From Acidobacteriota bacterium (GTDB lineage: Bacteria > Acidobacteriota > Thermoanaerobaculia > Thermoanaerobaculales > Thermoanaerobaculaceae), in the NCBI GenBank assembly GCA_027458945.1, contig DAIDOU010000229.1:1-5061 (forward strand): a DNA stretch of 5,061 nucleotides, written 5' to 3'. The position numbers and the translations under genes were made by a program. Below the pieces are notes generated by a model, which saw nothing but the letters and a program-made list of their open reading frames with translations, was not told where the DNA came from and did not search any database. Positions 1 to 5,061 of this stretch are shown piece by piece; positions within the stretch are counted from its first letter, which is position 1; each line of letters begins with the position of its first letter.

Positions 1-1
1 G

Positions 2-1345
2 CACCGCCGGGGGAGCGTGGAGTTCGCCGCGCTCGCCCTCGTCTTCGGCGTGGCGCTGGCCGTGCTCACGGCCTCGCCCGCCGCCGCCTCGGGGCGGCCG
101 GCGAGCGGGCAAGTCAACTTCGAGGGAACGGTGGTGAGTCTGCCGGCGACGGTCGGGTTCATCGGGGACTGGACGGTCGGGACGATGACCGTGCACGTCG
201 GCGCGGGCACGGCGATCAACCAGGACGGCGCCGCGGTGGCCGTCGGTGTGAGGGTCCACGTGGCCGGGACGTTGGCGACGGACGGCTCGGTGAACGCGAC
301 GGCGATCCAGGTCCAGTCGCCGCCGCCGGGCGTTGCGGGAACGGTGGCGTTGTGCGGCGTCGTCACCAGCCTGCCGTCCGCCGGCTTGGTCGGCGACTGG
401 CAGGTCGGCGGCACGACCATCCACGTCGGCGCGACGACCGAGATCGACCAGCACGAGGGCGGCGTGGCGGTCGGGGTGACGGTCCGCGTGCGCGGCCAGG
501 TGCAGGGCGACGGCTCGATGAACGCATTCGAGATCGCGGTCCAGGCCGGCGGCTGCGGCGAGTCGAGCTCTCTCGTCTCGTCGTTCATTTCGGTGTTGCA
601 CCTCACCGCGACGGCTGCTGCGCCGGCCGGCGCCCAGGGTGTGGTCGTCACCCGCCACTTCGTCTTCGCCGACGGGTTCGACCGGCAGGACTTCAAGGTC
701 GGGGTCGAGGGGCTGCTCCCCGGGACCACGTACGAGATCGTGGTGGACACCGTCTCGGCCGGGGTGATCACGACCAACGACGAGGGCGAGGGTCACCTGT
801 TCCTGTCCAATGCGGGCATCCCCGGCGCGGGCGCGCTGCCGGCCGGGCTGCAGCCGGTCGACGGCCTCAAGCAAGTCAGCATCGACGACCCCTCGGGGAC
901 AGCCGTGCTCACCGGCGACTTCGCCGACGCGAACGTCAACACCAAGGAGAACCCGGCCCCCGACTACATCGCGGCGGCGGTCCTGACGAGCGGTGTTCCC
1001 GGCGTGGTCGGGATCGTGGCGGCCACGATCAAGGGCCCGCTACAGGAGCTCACGGTCGGCGTCTGGGGTCTCACCTCCGGGGCCGACTACAGCATCGTGA
1101 TCGACGGGACGACGCTGGCGACGCTGACCGCCTCGGCGACGGGGCGCATCAGCGCCGAGTTCTCGAGCGCCCCCGAGGGCGACGAGACCGCGCTGCCGGA
1201 CGCCTTCATGCCGGTCAGCTCGCTGCTGCACGTCGATCTGCTCGACCAGGCCAGCGCCGTGGTCGCGTCGGGTGACTTCCGCACCGTCAAGGGCAACGTC
1301 ACCGCCGCGGTGGCGAGGGCCGTCAAGCGCCACCTCGGTCACTGA
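2..1345 (+). CDS. Exported protein with tandem DUF5666-type modules (5'-partial)
   Basis: The reading frame is open from base 2 and ends at TGA 1343-1345. The first in-window start codon is GTG 17, but the G-rich run before it ends only one base away, too close to act as a ribosome binding site. The codons before it encode H-R-R-G-S, a basic stretch expected at the front of a signal peptide, so the real start is probably left of the window. Numbering from GTG 17, residues 3-24 form a hydrophobic signal segment with likely cleavage after the Ala run near 24. Residues 35-100 and 111-176 are two related copies of a beta-rich module of DUF5666 type (pattern G-V-V-x-S-L-P, G-D-W-x-V-G, H-V-G-A, ending D-G-S-x-N-A). 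Residues about 209-302 and 331-421 are two copies of another module (V-G-V-x-G-L, Y-x-I-V-x-D, ending G-D-F). No catalytic motif, transmembrane anchor or sorting signal is visible. It is probably periplasmic or extracellular; the role is unknown. The gene converges on the kinase gene. Confidence 0.8.
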   Translation, partial: HRRGSVEFAALALVFGVALAVLTASPAAASGRPASGQVNFEGTVVSLPATVGFIGDWTVGTMTVHVGAGTAINQDGAAVAVGVRVHVAGTLATDGSVNATAIQVQSPPPGVAGTVALCGVVTSLPSAGLVGDWQVGGTTIHVGATTEIDQHEGGVAVGVTVRVRGQVQGDGSMNAFEIAVQAGGCGESSSLVSSFISVLHLTATAAAPAGAQGVVVTRHFVFADGFDRQDFKVGVEGLLPGTTYEIVVDTVSAGVITTNDEGEGHLFLSNAGIPGAGALPAGLQPVDGLKQVSIDDPSGTAVLTGDFADANVNTKENPAPDYIAAAVLTSGVPGVVGIVAATIKGPLQELTVGVWGLTSGADYSIVIDGTTLATLTASATGRISAEFSSAPEGDETALPDAFMPVSSLLHVDLLDQASAVVASGDFRTVKGNVTAAVARAVKRHLGH

Positions 1346-1362
1346 GACCGGACTCGGTTCGA

Positions 1363-1400
1363 TGACACGGGCGCCCCGGACTTCCCGGGCGCCCGTGTCA
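1363..1400. terminator. GC-rich hairpin between convergent genes, probable bidirectional terminator
   Basis: The arms TGACACGGGCGCCC (1363-1376) and GGGCGCCCGTGTCA (1387-1400) are perfectly complementary over 14 bp, with a 10-base loop. The hairpin lies 17 bases after the stop codon of the exported-protein gene. Its right arm contains the stop codon of the minus-strand kinase gene (1398-1400). No T-tract follows on either strand, so it is not a classical intrinsic terminator. GC-rich hairpins without a U-tract are common gene-end structures in high-GC bacteria, and the convergent position supports a two-way role in termination or mRNA 3'-end protection. The function is inferred; the inverted repeat is seen directly. 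Confidence 0.6.
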
Positions 1401-3017
1401 CGCCGGCTCGGGCTCGGCCACGGCGCTCGAGGCGTCCAACGTCTCGCGCACCTTGCGCGCCAGCTCCTCGATGCCGTACGGCTTGGCGAGGAAGAAGACG
1501 CCGTCCTTCTTGATGAAGCCGACGTGCACGGCGTCCTCGGCGTAGCCTGAGGAGAACAGGAAGCGGAGACCGGGCGCGGCGGCGCGCGCGGCCTCGAAGA
1601 GCTCCATGCCGCCCAGCTGCGGCATGACGACATCCGTGAGGACGAGGTCCACGGCCAGGCCGCCCTGCAACATCGCGAGCGCCGCGGCGCCGTCGGCCGC
1701 CTCGTGCACCTCGTACCCGAGGCCGGAGAGCGTCTGCACGAGGACGTGGCGGACCTCGGGCTCGTCCTCGACGACCAGGATCGCCTCGCTTCCGCCCGAC
1801 GCCGCCGCCTCACGGACCGGAGCGGGCGGGGGCTGGCCGCCAGCGACGGCGGGCAGGAAGACGGTGAAGACCGAGCCCCGGCCCGGTGTGCTCGTCGCCA
1901 AGATGAAGCCCTCGTGCTGCTTGACGATGCCGTAGACGCTCGAGAGGCCGAGGCCGGTGCCCTTGCCGGCTTGCTTGGTCGTGAAGAACGGCTCGAAGAT
2001 GTGCGCCAGGTTCTCCTCGTTGATCCCGACGCCGGTGTCGGCGACGCGGAGGCAGACGTAGCGGCCCTCGCGAGCGCCGAGGTGGGCCGCGACGAACGCC
2101 GCGTCCATCACGGCGTTGGCGATCTCGATCGTGATCGTCCCGCTACCCGGCATGGCGTCGCGGGCGTTGACGCACAAGTTCATGAGGATGCGGGTCAACT
2201 GCCCGCGGTCGGCCTGCACCATGTCGGTCTCGGCGGCGGGGAGGACCTCGATGTGGATGTTTTCGGGGATCAGGTGGCGCAGCATCGGCACGGCGTCGGC
2301 GACGAACGCGGCGAGGTCGAGGCGCACCGGGTCGAGCACCTGGCGGCGGGCGAACGCGAGCAACCCCTTGGTGAACTCGGCGGCCCGCAGCGCAGCCCGC
2401 CGGATCGTCCCGAGCTCGACCTGGGCGTCGTCGTCGGCGGGGAGGCGGCGCTGGAGGAGCTCGGTGGAGCCGAGCACGGCGGTGAGCAGGTTGTTGAAGT
2501 CGTGGGCGATCCCGCCGGCGAGCCGGCCGACGGCCTCGACCTTCAGCGCCTGCCGCAGCTTCTCCTCGAGCGTCCGCCGCTCGGTCAGGTCGGAGACGTA
2601 CCCTTCCACGGCGAGCAGCTCGCCGGAGGGAGCCCACACCCCGCAGCCGCGGTCCTGCACCCACCGGACCTGGCCCGCGGCGTTGCGGATGCGATAGACG
2701 AGTTCGAACGGCCGGCGGGCGGCCAGAGCCTCGTCCAACCCCAGGCGAACGCCGTCGCGGTCCTCGGGCACGACGAGGTCGCCGTAGCCCACGGTCCGGT
2801 TGGCGACGAGGTCGGTCGGCTCGAAGCCGGTGAGCACGGCGCACGCCTCGCTGACAAACGCCATCGTGCGGCGGGCATCGGCCGCGCTGCGGTACGCCAT
2901 GCCGGGGAGGTTGCGCATCAGCGTCGCGAGTTGCCGCCGGCTCTCGCGTAGCGCCTCCTCGACGCGGCCGAGCTCGGCTGCCTCGCCGCGCCGCCGCCGA
3001 ATCGGGTGCAAGGACAT
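1398..3017 (-). CDS. Hybrid sensor histidine kinase (PAS-HisKA-HATPase_c-REC)
   Basis: A 539-residue hybrid sensor kinase that should autophosphorylate a His and pass the phosphate to its own receiver. A coiled-coil-like stretch (residues 12-34) leads into a PAS domain (about 28-148) with a PAC-like end (R-W-V-Q-D ... G-Y-V-S-D-L-T-E-R-R). The H-box GGIAHDFNNLL places the phospho-accepting His at 172. The ATPase domain has an N-box (NLCVNARDAM, about 280-289), G1 box DTGVGI (327-332), F-box FEPFFTTK (341-348) and G2 box GKGTGLGLSS (351-360). The C-terminal receiver has acidic residues E417-D418-E419, phosphoacceptor D462 (LTDVVMP), Ser 489/490 and K512 (AKPYG), so all key residues are intact. 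There is no hydrophobic segment or signal peptide, so it is probably cytosolic; the PAS ligand is unknown. No HPt domain or output regulator is adjacent, and the next phosphorelay partner is unknown. ATG 3017 is preferred: the frame is open up to 3272, but that extension is basic, low in complexity and overlaps the divergent gene. The domain order resembles CckA-type kinases, but orthology is not claimed. Confidence 0.93.
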   Translation of the reverse strand: MSLHPIRRRRGEAAELGRVEEALRESRRQLATLMRNLPGMAYRSAADARRTMAFVSEACAVLTGFEPTDLVANRTVGYGDLVVPEDRDGVRLGLDEALAARRPFELVYRIRNAAGQVRWVQDRGCGVWAPSGELLAVEGYVSDLTERRTLEEKLRQALKVEAVGRLAGGIAHDFNNLLTAVLGSTELLQRRLPADDDAQVELGTIRRAALRAAEFTKGLLAFARRQVLDPVRLDLAAFVADAVPMLRHLIPENIHIEVLPAAETDMVQADRGQLTRILMNLCVNARDAMPGSGTITIEIANAVMDAAFVAAHLGAREGRYVCLRVADTGVGINEENLAHIFEPFFTTKQAGKGTGLGLSSVYGIVKQHEGFILATSTPGRGSVFTVFLPAVAGGQPPPAPVREAAASGGSEAILVVEDEPEVRHVLVQTLSGLGYEVHEAADGAAALAMLQGGLAVDLVLTDVVMPQLGGMELFEAARAAAPGLRFLFSSGYAEDAVHVGFIKKDGVFFLAKPYGIEELARKVRETLDASSAVAEPEPA

Positions 3018-3027
3018 GCCGCCGGGT

Positions 3028-3033
3028 ACGTTA
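3028..3033 (-). promoter_or_regulatory. Candidate -10 element of the kinase gene
   Basis: Read on the minus strand this is TAACGT within GCTAACGTAC, ending 10 bases before the chosen ATG. A start site about 7 bases downstream would leave a leader of only a few bases. That agrees with the absence of a Shine-Dalgarno sequence in front of this ATG (the preceding bases are CCCGGCGGC). No TTGACA-like -35 box is seen at the usual spacing. The call rests on the -10 match and position only. Confidence 0.3.
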
Positions 3034-3083
3034 GCACACGCACTCGTCGGCCGCCGCGTCGCCCTCTCAACTCGCCGGTGCGC

Positions 3084-3089
3084 TATGAT
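3084..3089 (+). promoter_or_regulatory. Candidate -10 element of the PilZ gene
   Basis: TATGAT differs from the sigma-70 consensus TATAAT at one position and stands out as AT-rich in a GC-rich spacer. It lies 21 bases before GTG 3111, so a start site near 3096 would give a leader of about 15 bases that still contains the ribosome binding site. No clear -35 hexamer is found 16-18 bases upstream. Confidence 0.45.
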
Positions 3090-3101
3090 GGCCGCGCCGA
3101 A

Positions 3102-3106
3102 GGGAG
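3102..3106 (+). promoter_or_regulatory. Ribosome binding site fixing the GTG start at 3111
   Basis: GGGAG, within GAAGGGAG, lies 4 bases before GTG 3111. It is a good Shine-Dalgarno match with slightly short spacing. It supports GTG 3111 over the in-frame ATG at 3006, which would add about 35 basic residues overlapping the kinase start region and would run through the candidate promoter. Confidence 0.6.
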
Positions 3107-3110
3107 CCGC

Positions 3111-3794
3111 GTGGCCCACGAACTCCTCGTCGTCGGCGCCGGCACGCCGGCGCTTCACCAGCTCACACCCGTCCTGCGCCAGGCAGGGTGCCACGTCCAC
3201 CGGATCGAGCAGGCGGCCGCCGCGGTGGAGCTGCTGCAGGGGACCCGCTTCGACGTCGTGATCGCGCACCACCCGTTATCCGGCGTCGGGCTCGACGAGT
3301 TCGTCGCGGCGGTGCGCAGCGAGGGCTCGCCGTGTCGCGACTCGGGGTTGCTCCTCGTGGTGGCGGCCGCCGCCGTCGACGAGGTCAGCCCGCTCCTGCG
3401 GCACGGCGTCAACCGGATCGTGGCCGCGGAGGCCGCGTGCGACAAGGCACTCGACGCGATCGCCGACCTGCTGGGGAGGGCGCCGCGCCGCAGCTTGCGC
3501 GCGGTCGTACAGCTCGAGCTGTGGCTCGCGCAAGGGGTCCGGCGGCAGCTCACCGTGACCGAGAACCTCTCCGCGACCGGCATGCTCGTGTGCGGCGCCA
3601 CCGAGTTCCCCGTCGGCTCGCACCTGCACTTCGAGCTGCTGGTGCCGGGCGTGGCGCCGCCGATTCTCGGCGAGGTCGAGGTGGCGCGCCACACCGACCA
3701 CCTGCGCGAGCGGATCGAGGGGTTCGGCGGCCGGATCGTCTCGTTCGTCGGCGACGGGCAGACGCGCCTGCGCTCGCTCTTCGCCGGAAGGTAG
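3111..3794 (+). CDS. Pseudo-receiver/PilZ domain protein, probable cyclic-di-GMP effector
   Basis: A 227-residue soluble protein. Residues 3-122 follow the receiver-domain pattern: strand ELLVVGAG, helix, strand FDVVIAHHP, then LLLVVAA and a G-V-N-R-I-V strand. The residues needed for phosphorylation are missing. The acidic pair after strand 1 is G9-A10, the expected phosphoacceptor Asp is H53, and no Lys follows the last strand. Residues about 124-215 form a PilZ domain with the RxxxR motif (R126-R-S-L-R130) and, 21 residues later, the NxSxxG motif (N152-L-S-A-T-G157). In PilZ proteins these two motifs bind cyclic-di-GMP, so ligand binding is likely intact. Fusions of receiver-like and PilZ domains are known in bacteria with large cyclic-di-GMP networks such as myxobacteria; the targets are often motility, exopolysaccharide or gene expression, but none can be assigned here. 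GTG 3111 is chosen for its ribosome binding site. The gene is divergent from the hybrid kinase with a 93-bp spacer, which suggests but does not prove a link. The stop is TAG 3792-3794. Confidence 0.88.
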   Translation: MAHELLVVGAGTPALHQLTPVLRQAGCHVHRIEQAAAAVELLQGTRFDVVIAHHPLSGVGLDEFVAAVRSEGSPCRDSGLLLVVAAAAVDEVSPLLRHGVNRIVAAEAACDKALDAIADLLGRAPRRSLRAVVQLELWLAQGVRRQLTVTENLSATGMLVCGATEFPVGSHLHFELLVPGVAPPILGEVEVARHTDHLRERIEGFGGRIVSFVGDGQTRLRSLFAGR

Positions 3795-3837
3795 CCGGTT
3801 CGCGGCGTCTGCTACGCTGGGACGGCGATCCGGTTCG
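3795..3837 (+). repeat. Pair of 8-bp direct repeats flanking the candidate promoter
   Basis: CCGGTTCG occurs at 3795-3802, immediately after the PilZ stop codon, and again at 3830-3837. The starts are 35 bp apart and the copies lie on either side of the candidate -10 at 3813. They could be a paired operator, but an 8-base repeat in such GC-rich DNA can arise by chance, and the second copy is also the left arm of a hairpin. Confidence 0.3.
3813..3818 (+). promoter_or_regulatory. Candidate -10 element of the nucleotidase gene
   Basis: TACGCT sits in GCTACGCTGG, which matches GCTATGATGG before the PilZ gene at 8 of 10 positions. It lies 44 bases before ATG 3863 and predicts a leader of roughly 38 bases. 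No -35 hexamer is recognisable. If real, it gives the nucleotidase its own promoter, although read-through from the PilZ gene 68 bp upstream is also possible. Confidence 0.35.
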
Positions 3838-3852
3838 GCCGCCGCGGACCGG
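3830..3852 (+). other. Small hairpin in the nucleotidase leader
   Basis: CCGGTTCG (3830-3837) can pair with CGGACCGG (3845-3852) over 8 bp, with one G-U wobble and a 7-base loop. The right arm takes the first two bases of the GGGGGA run (3851-3856) that is the likely ribosome binding site of ATG 3863, so it could modulate translation initiation. No match to a known riboswitch is recognised. Confidence 0.3.
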
Positions 3853-3862
3853 GGGACGACCG

Positions 3863-5061
3863 ATGACGGAGCCGATCGAGACGATCCAGTTGCCGCCGGC
3901 AGGGCGCCGGATCTACTGCAACCGCACGCTGAACATGCGCGCCATCCGCGCGGTCGGCTACGACATGGACTACACCCTGGTCCACTACCACGTCGAGCCG
4001 TGGGAGCACCGGGCGTACCGGCACCTGCAGGGGAAGCTGGTCGACTTCGGCCTGCCGGCCGGCGAGCTCGAGTTCGACGCCGCGCTGGTCACGCGCGGGC
4101 TCATCATCGACACCGAGCTCGGGAACCTGGTCAAGGCGAACCGCTTCGGCTACGTGACCCGGGCCTGCCACGGCACCGCTCCGCTCGAGTTCGAGCGCCA
4201 GCGGGCGGTCTACGGGCGCACGCTCGTCGACCTCGCGGAGCCGCGCTGGGCGTTCCTCAACACGCTGTTCTCGCTCTCCGAGGCGTGCATGTACGCGCAA
4301 CTCGTCGACCGCCTCGACGCGGGCGCGACCCCCGGGGCGCTCGGCTACGCCGACCTGCACCGCCTGGTGCGGCGGGGGATCGACGAGGCGCACCTCGAGG
4401 GCGAGCTGAAGGCCGAGATCACGGCCGCGCCCGGCACGTTCGTCGAGCGCGACCCGGACGTGGCGCTCACCCTGCTCGACCAGCGCGAGGCGGGCAAGCG
4501 GTTGCTGCTCATCACCAACTCCGACTGGGCGTACACCGACCGCATGATGGCGCACGCGCTGGCGCCGTTCCTGCCGGCCGGGACCGGGTGGCGCGACCTC
4601 TTCGAGCTGGTGATCGTCTCGGCGCGCAAGCCCGAGTTCTTCACCCAGCGGATGCCCGCGTTCGAGCTGGCGACGGCGGACGGGCTGCTGCGGCCGTGCC
4701 CGACCGGGATCAGGAAGCCCGGGGTGTACGTCGGCGGCGACGCGGCCCAGGTCGAGGAGTACCTCGGGACGGCCGGGGAGGAGATCCTCTACGTCGGCGA
4801 CCACATCTTCGTCGACGTGCACGTGTCGAAGGCGGTCCTGCGCTGGCGCACCGCGCTGGTGCTGCGCGAGCTCGAGGACGAGATCGTCGCGTTGGAGGCG
4901 TTCCGCCCGCAGCAGGTCGAACTCGCCCGCATGATGGAGGAGAAGGTCCGCCTCGAGTTCGCCTACTCGCAGGCGAGGCTGGAAGTGCAGCGGCGGCAAA
5001 ACGGCTACGGTCCGCAGCCGGAGGGCGCGCCCGCGCGGCTGCGCGAGAGGATGGCGGAGCT
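3863..5061 (+). CDS. HAD-IG family 5'-nucleotidase, cN-II-like (3'-partial)
   Basis: The frame is open from ATG 3863 to the window edge (399 codons plus two bases), preceded by GGGGGA at 3851-3856. All four HAD motifs are present and intact. Motif I is DMDYTL with nucleophile D34 and acid/base D36. Motif II is LLLITNS with T218. Motif III is SARKPEFF with K256. Motif IV is YVGDHIFVD with D313 and D318. The DMDYTL and GDHIF-x-D signatures are typical of the cytosolic purine 5'-nucleotidase II family (PF05761), which removes the 5'-phosphate from nucleoside monophosphates, in animals mainly IMP and GMP, in a Mg2+-dependent reaction through a phospho-aspartate. The large cap domain (about 45-210) and the Lys after motif III fit that family. 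There is no signal peptide, so it is cytosolic. Residues 335-399 are charged and probably helical. Family members usually run to about 450-550 residues, so a C-terminal portion lies beyond the window. Substrate specificity cannot be read from the sequence. It is probably transcribed separately from, or by read-through after, the PilZ gene. Confidence 0.92.
   Translation, partial: MTEPIETIQLPPAGRRIYCNRTLNMRAIRAVGYDMDYTLVHYHVEPWEHRAYRHLQGKLVDFGLPAGELEFDAALVTRGLIIDTELGNLVKANRFGYVTRACHGTAPLEFERQRAVYGRTLVDLAEPRWAFLNTLFSLSEACMYAQLVDRLDAGATPGALGYADLHRLVRRGIDEAHLEGELKAEITAAPGTFVERDPDVALTLLDQREAGKRLLLITNSDWAYTDRMMAHALAPFLPAGTGWRDLFELVIVSARKPEFFTQRMPAFELATADGLLRPCPTGIRKPGVYVGGDAAQVEEYLGTAGEEILYVGDHIFVDVHVSKAVLRWRTALVLRELEDEIVALEAFRPQQVELARMMEEKVRLEFAYSQARLEVQRRQNGYGPQPEGAPARLRERMAE

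Noticed and set aside
119..544. Tandem DNA repeat within the first gene
   Set aside because: The two copies are similar at protein level but substantially diverged in DNA, so they are an old domain duplication and not a nucleotide repeat array or mobile element.
352..1275. Plus-strand open frame of 307 codons inside the exported-protein gene
   Set aside because: The product is almost entirely Arg, Gly and Ala/Asp, typical of a shifted frame in GC-rich coding DNA, whereas the other frame has a signal peptide and repeated modules.
1040..1813. Minus-strand frame of 257 codons across the convergent gene ends
   Set aside because: It crosses the terminator-like hairpin and covers parts of two real genes in the wrong frame; its product is Arg/Ser/Ala-rich with no motif.
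1704..2951. Long plus-strand open frame (415 codons) opposite the kinase gene
   Set aside because: It is antisense to a kinase whose motifs are all intact. The predicted protein is low in complexity (rich in D, E, G, A, L, R, V) with no domain, as expected from complementary codons in GC-rich DNA.
3006..3110. N-terminal extension of the PilZ protein to ATG 3006
   Set aside because: The added 35 residues are basic and unstructured, overlap the kinase start and run through the candidate promoter. GTG 3111 has a good ribosome binding site and begins directly at the first receiver strand.
3018..3272. N-terminal extension of the kinase to ATG 3272
   Set aside because: It would overlap the start of the divergent PilZ gene by about 160 bp, and the extra 85 residues are Arg-rich without domain character. 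ATG 3017 leads naturally into the coiled coil and PAS domain.
3812..4999. Long minus-strand open frame (395 codons) opposite the nucleotidase gene
   Set aside because: It is the mirror of the nucleotidase reading frame, with biased composition and no recognisable motif. The plus-strand frame carries all four HAD motifs.

Overview
The window is very GC-rich (about 70% by eye) and densely coding, with strong G/C bias at third codon positions. It looks like chromosomal DNA of a high-GC bacterium. The gene types fit a Myxococcota-, Desulfobacterota- or Binatota-like lineage: a hybrid kinase of the GIAHDFNNLL type, a PilZ protein with a receiver-like N-terminus, an exported DUF5666 protein and a HAD-IG 5'-nucleotidase. 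A high-GC actinobacterial lineage cannot be excluded, and the phylum is inference. I see no RNA genes, CRISPR array, insertion sequence, phage gene or integration site.

Layout: (1) about 2-1345, plus strand: an exported protein with two tandem DUF5666-type modules followed by two copies of a second unnamed module; its true start is probably just left of the window. (2) 1363-1400: a perfect 14-bp GC-rich hairpin between two convergent genes. (3) 1398-3017, minus strand: a soluble hybrid sensor histidine kinase, PAS-HisKA-HATPase_c-REC. (4) 3018-3110: a 93-bp divergent intergenic region with candidate -10 elements on both strands. (5) 3111-3794, plus strand: a protein with a degenerate receiver-like domain fused to a PilZ domain. 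(6) 3795-3862: a short spacer with a candidate -10, an 8-bp direct repeat and a small hairpin close to the next ribosome binding site. (7) 3863 to the right edge, plus strand: a HAD-superfamily 5'-nucleotidase related to eukaryotic cytosolic nucleotidase II, cut by the window end.

The only pair suggesting a joint function is the kinase and the divergent PilZ protein. One is a phosphorelay protein and the other a probable cyclic-di-GMP effector, and they share one intergenic region. The PilZ protein's receiver domain lacks the phospho-accepting Asp, so it is unlikely to be a normal phosphorylation target of the kinase. The outer two genes look unrelated to this pair.

I did not find a convincing new biological system. 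The points most worth a second look are the pseudo-receiver/PilZ protein beside the hybrid kinase, the repeated architecture of the exported protein, the shared GCTAnnnT element upstream of three genes, and the leader hairpin before the nucleotidase.
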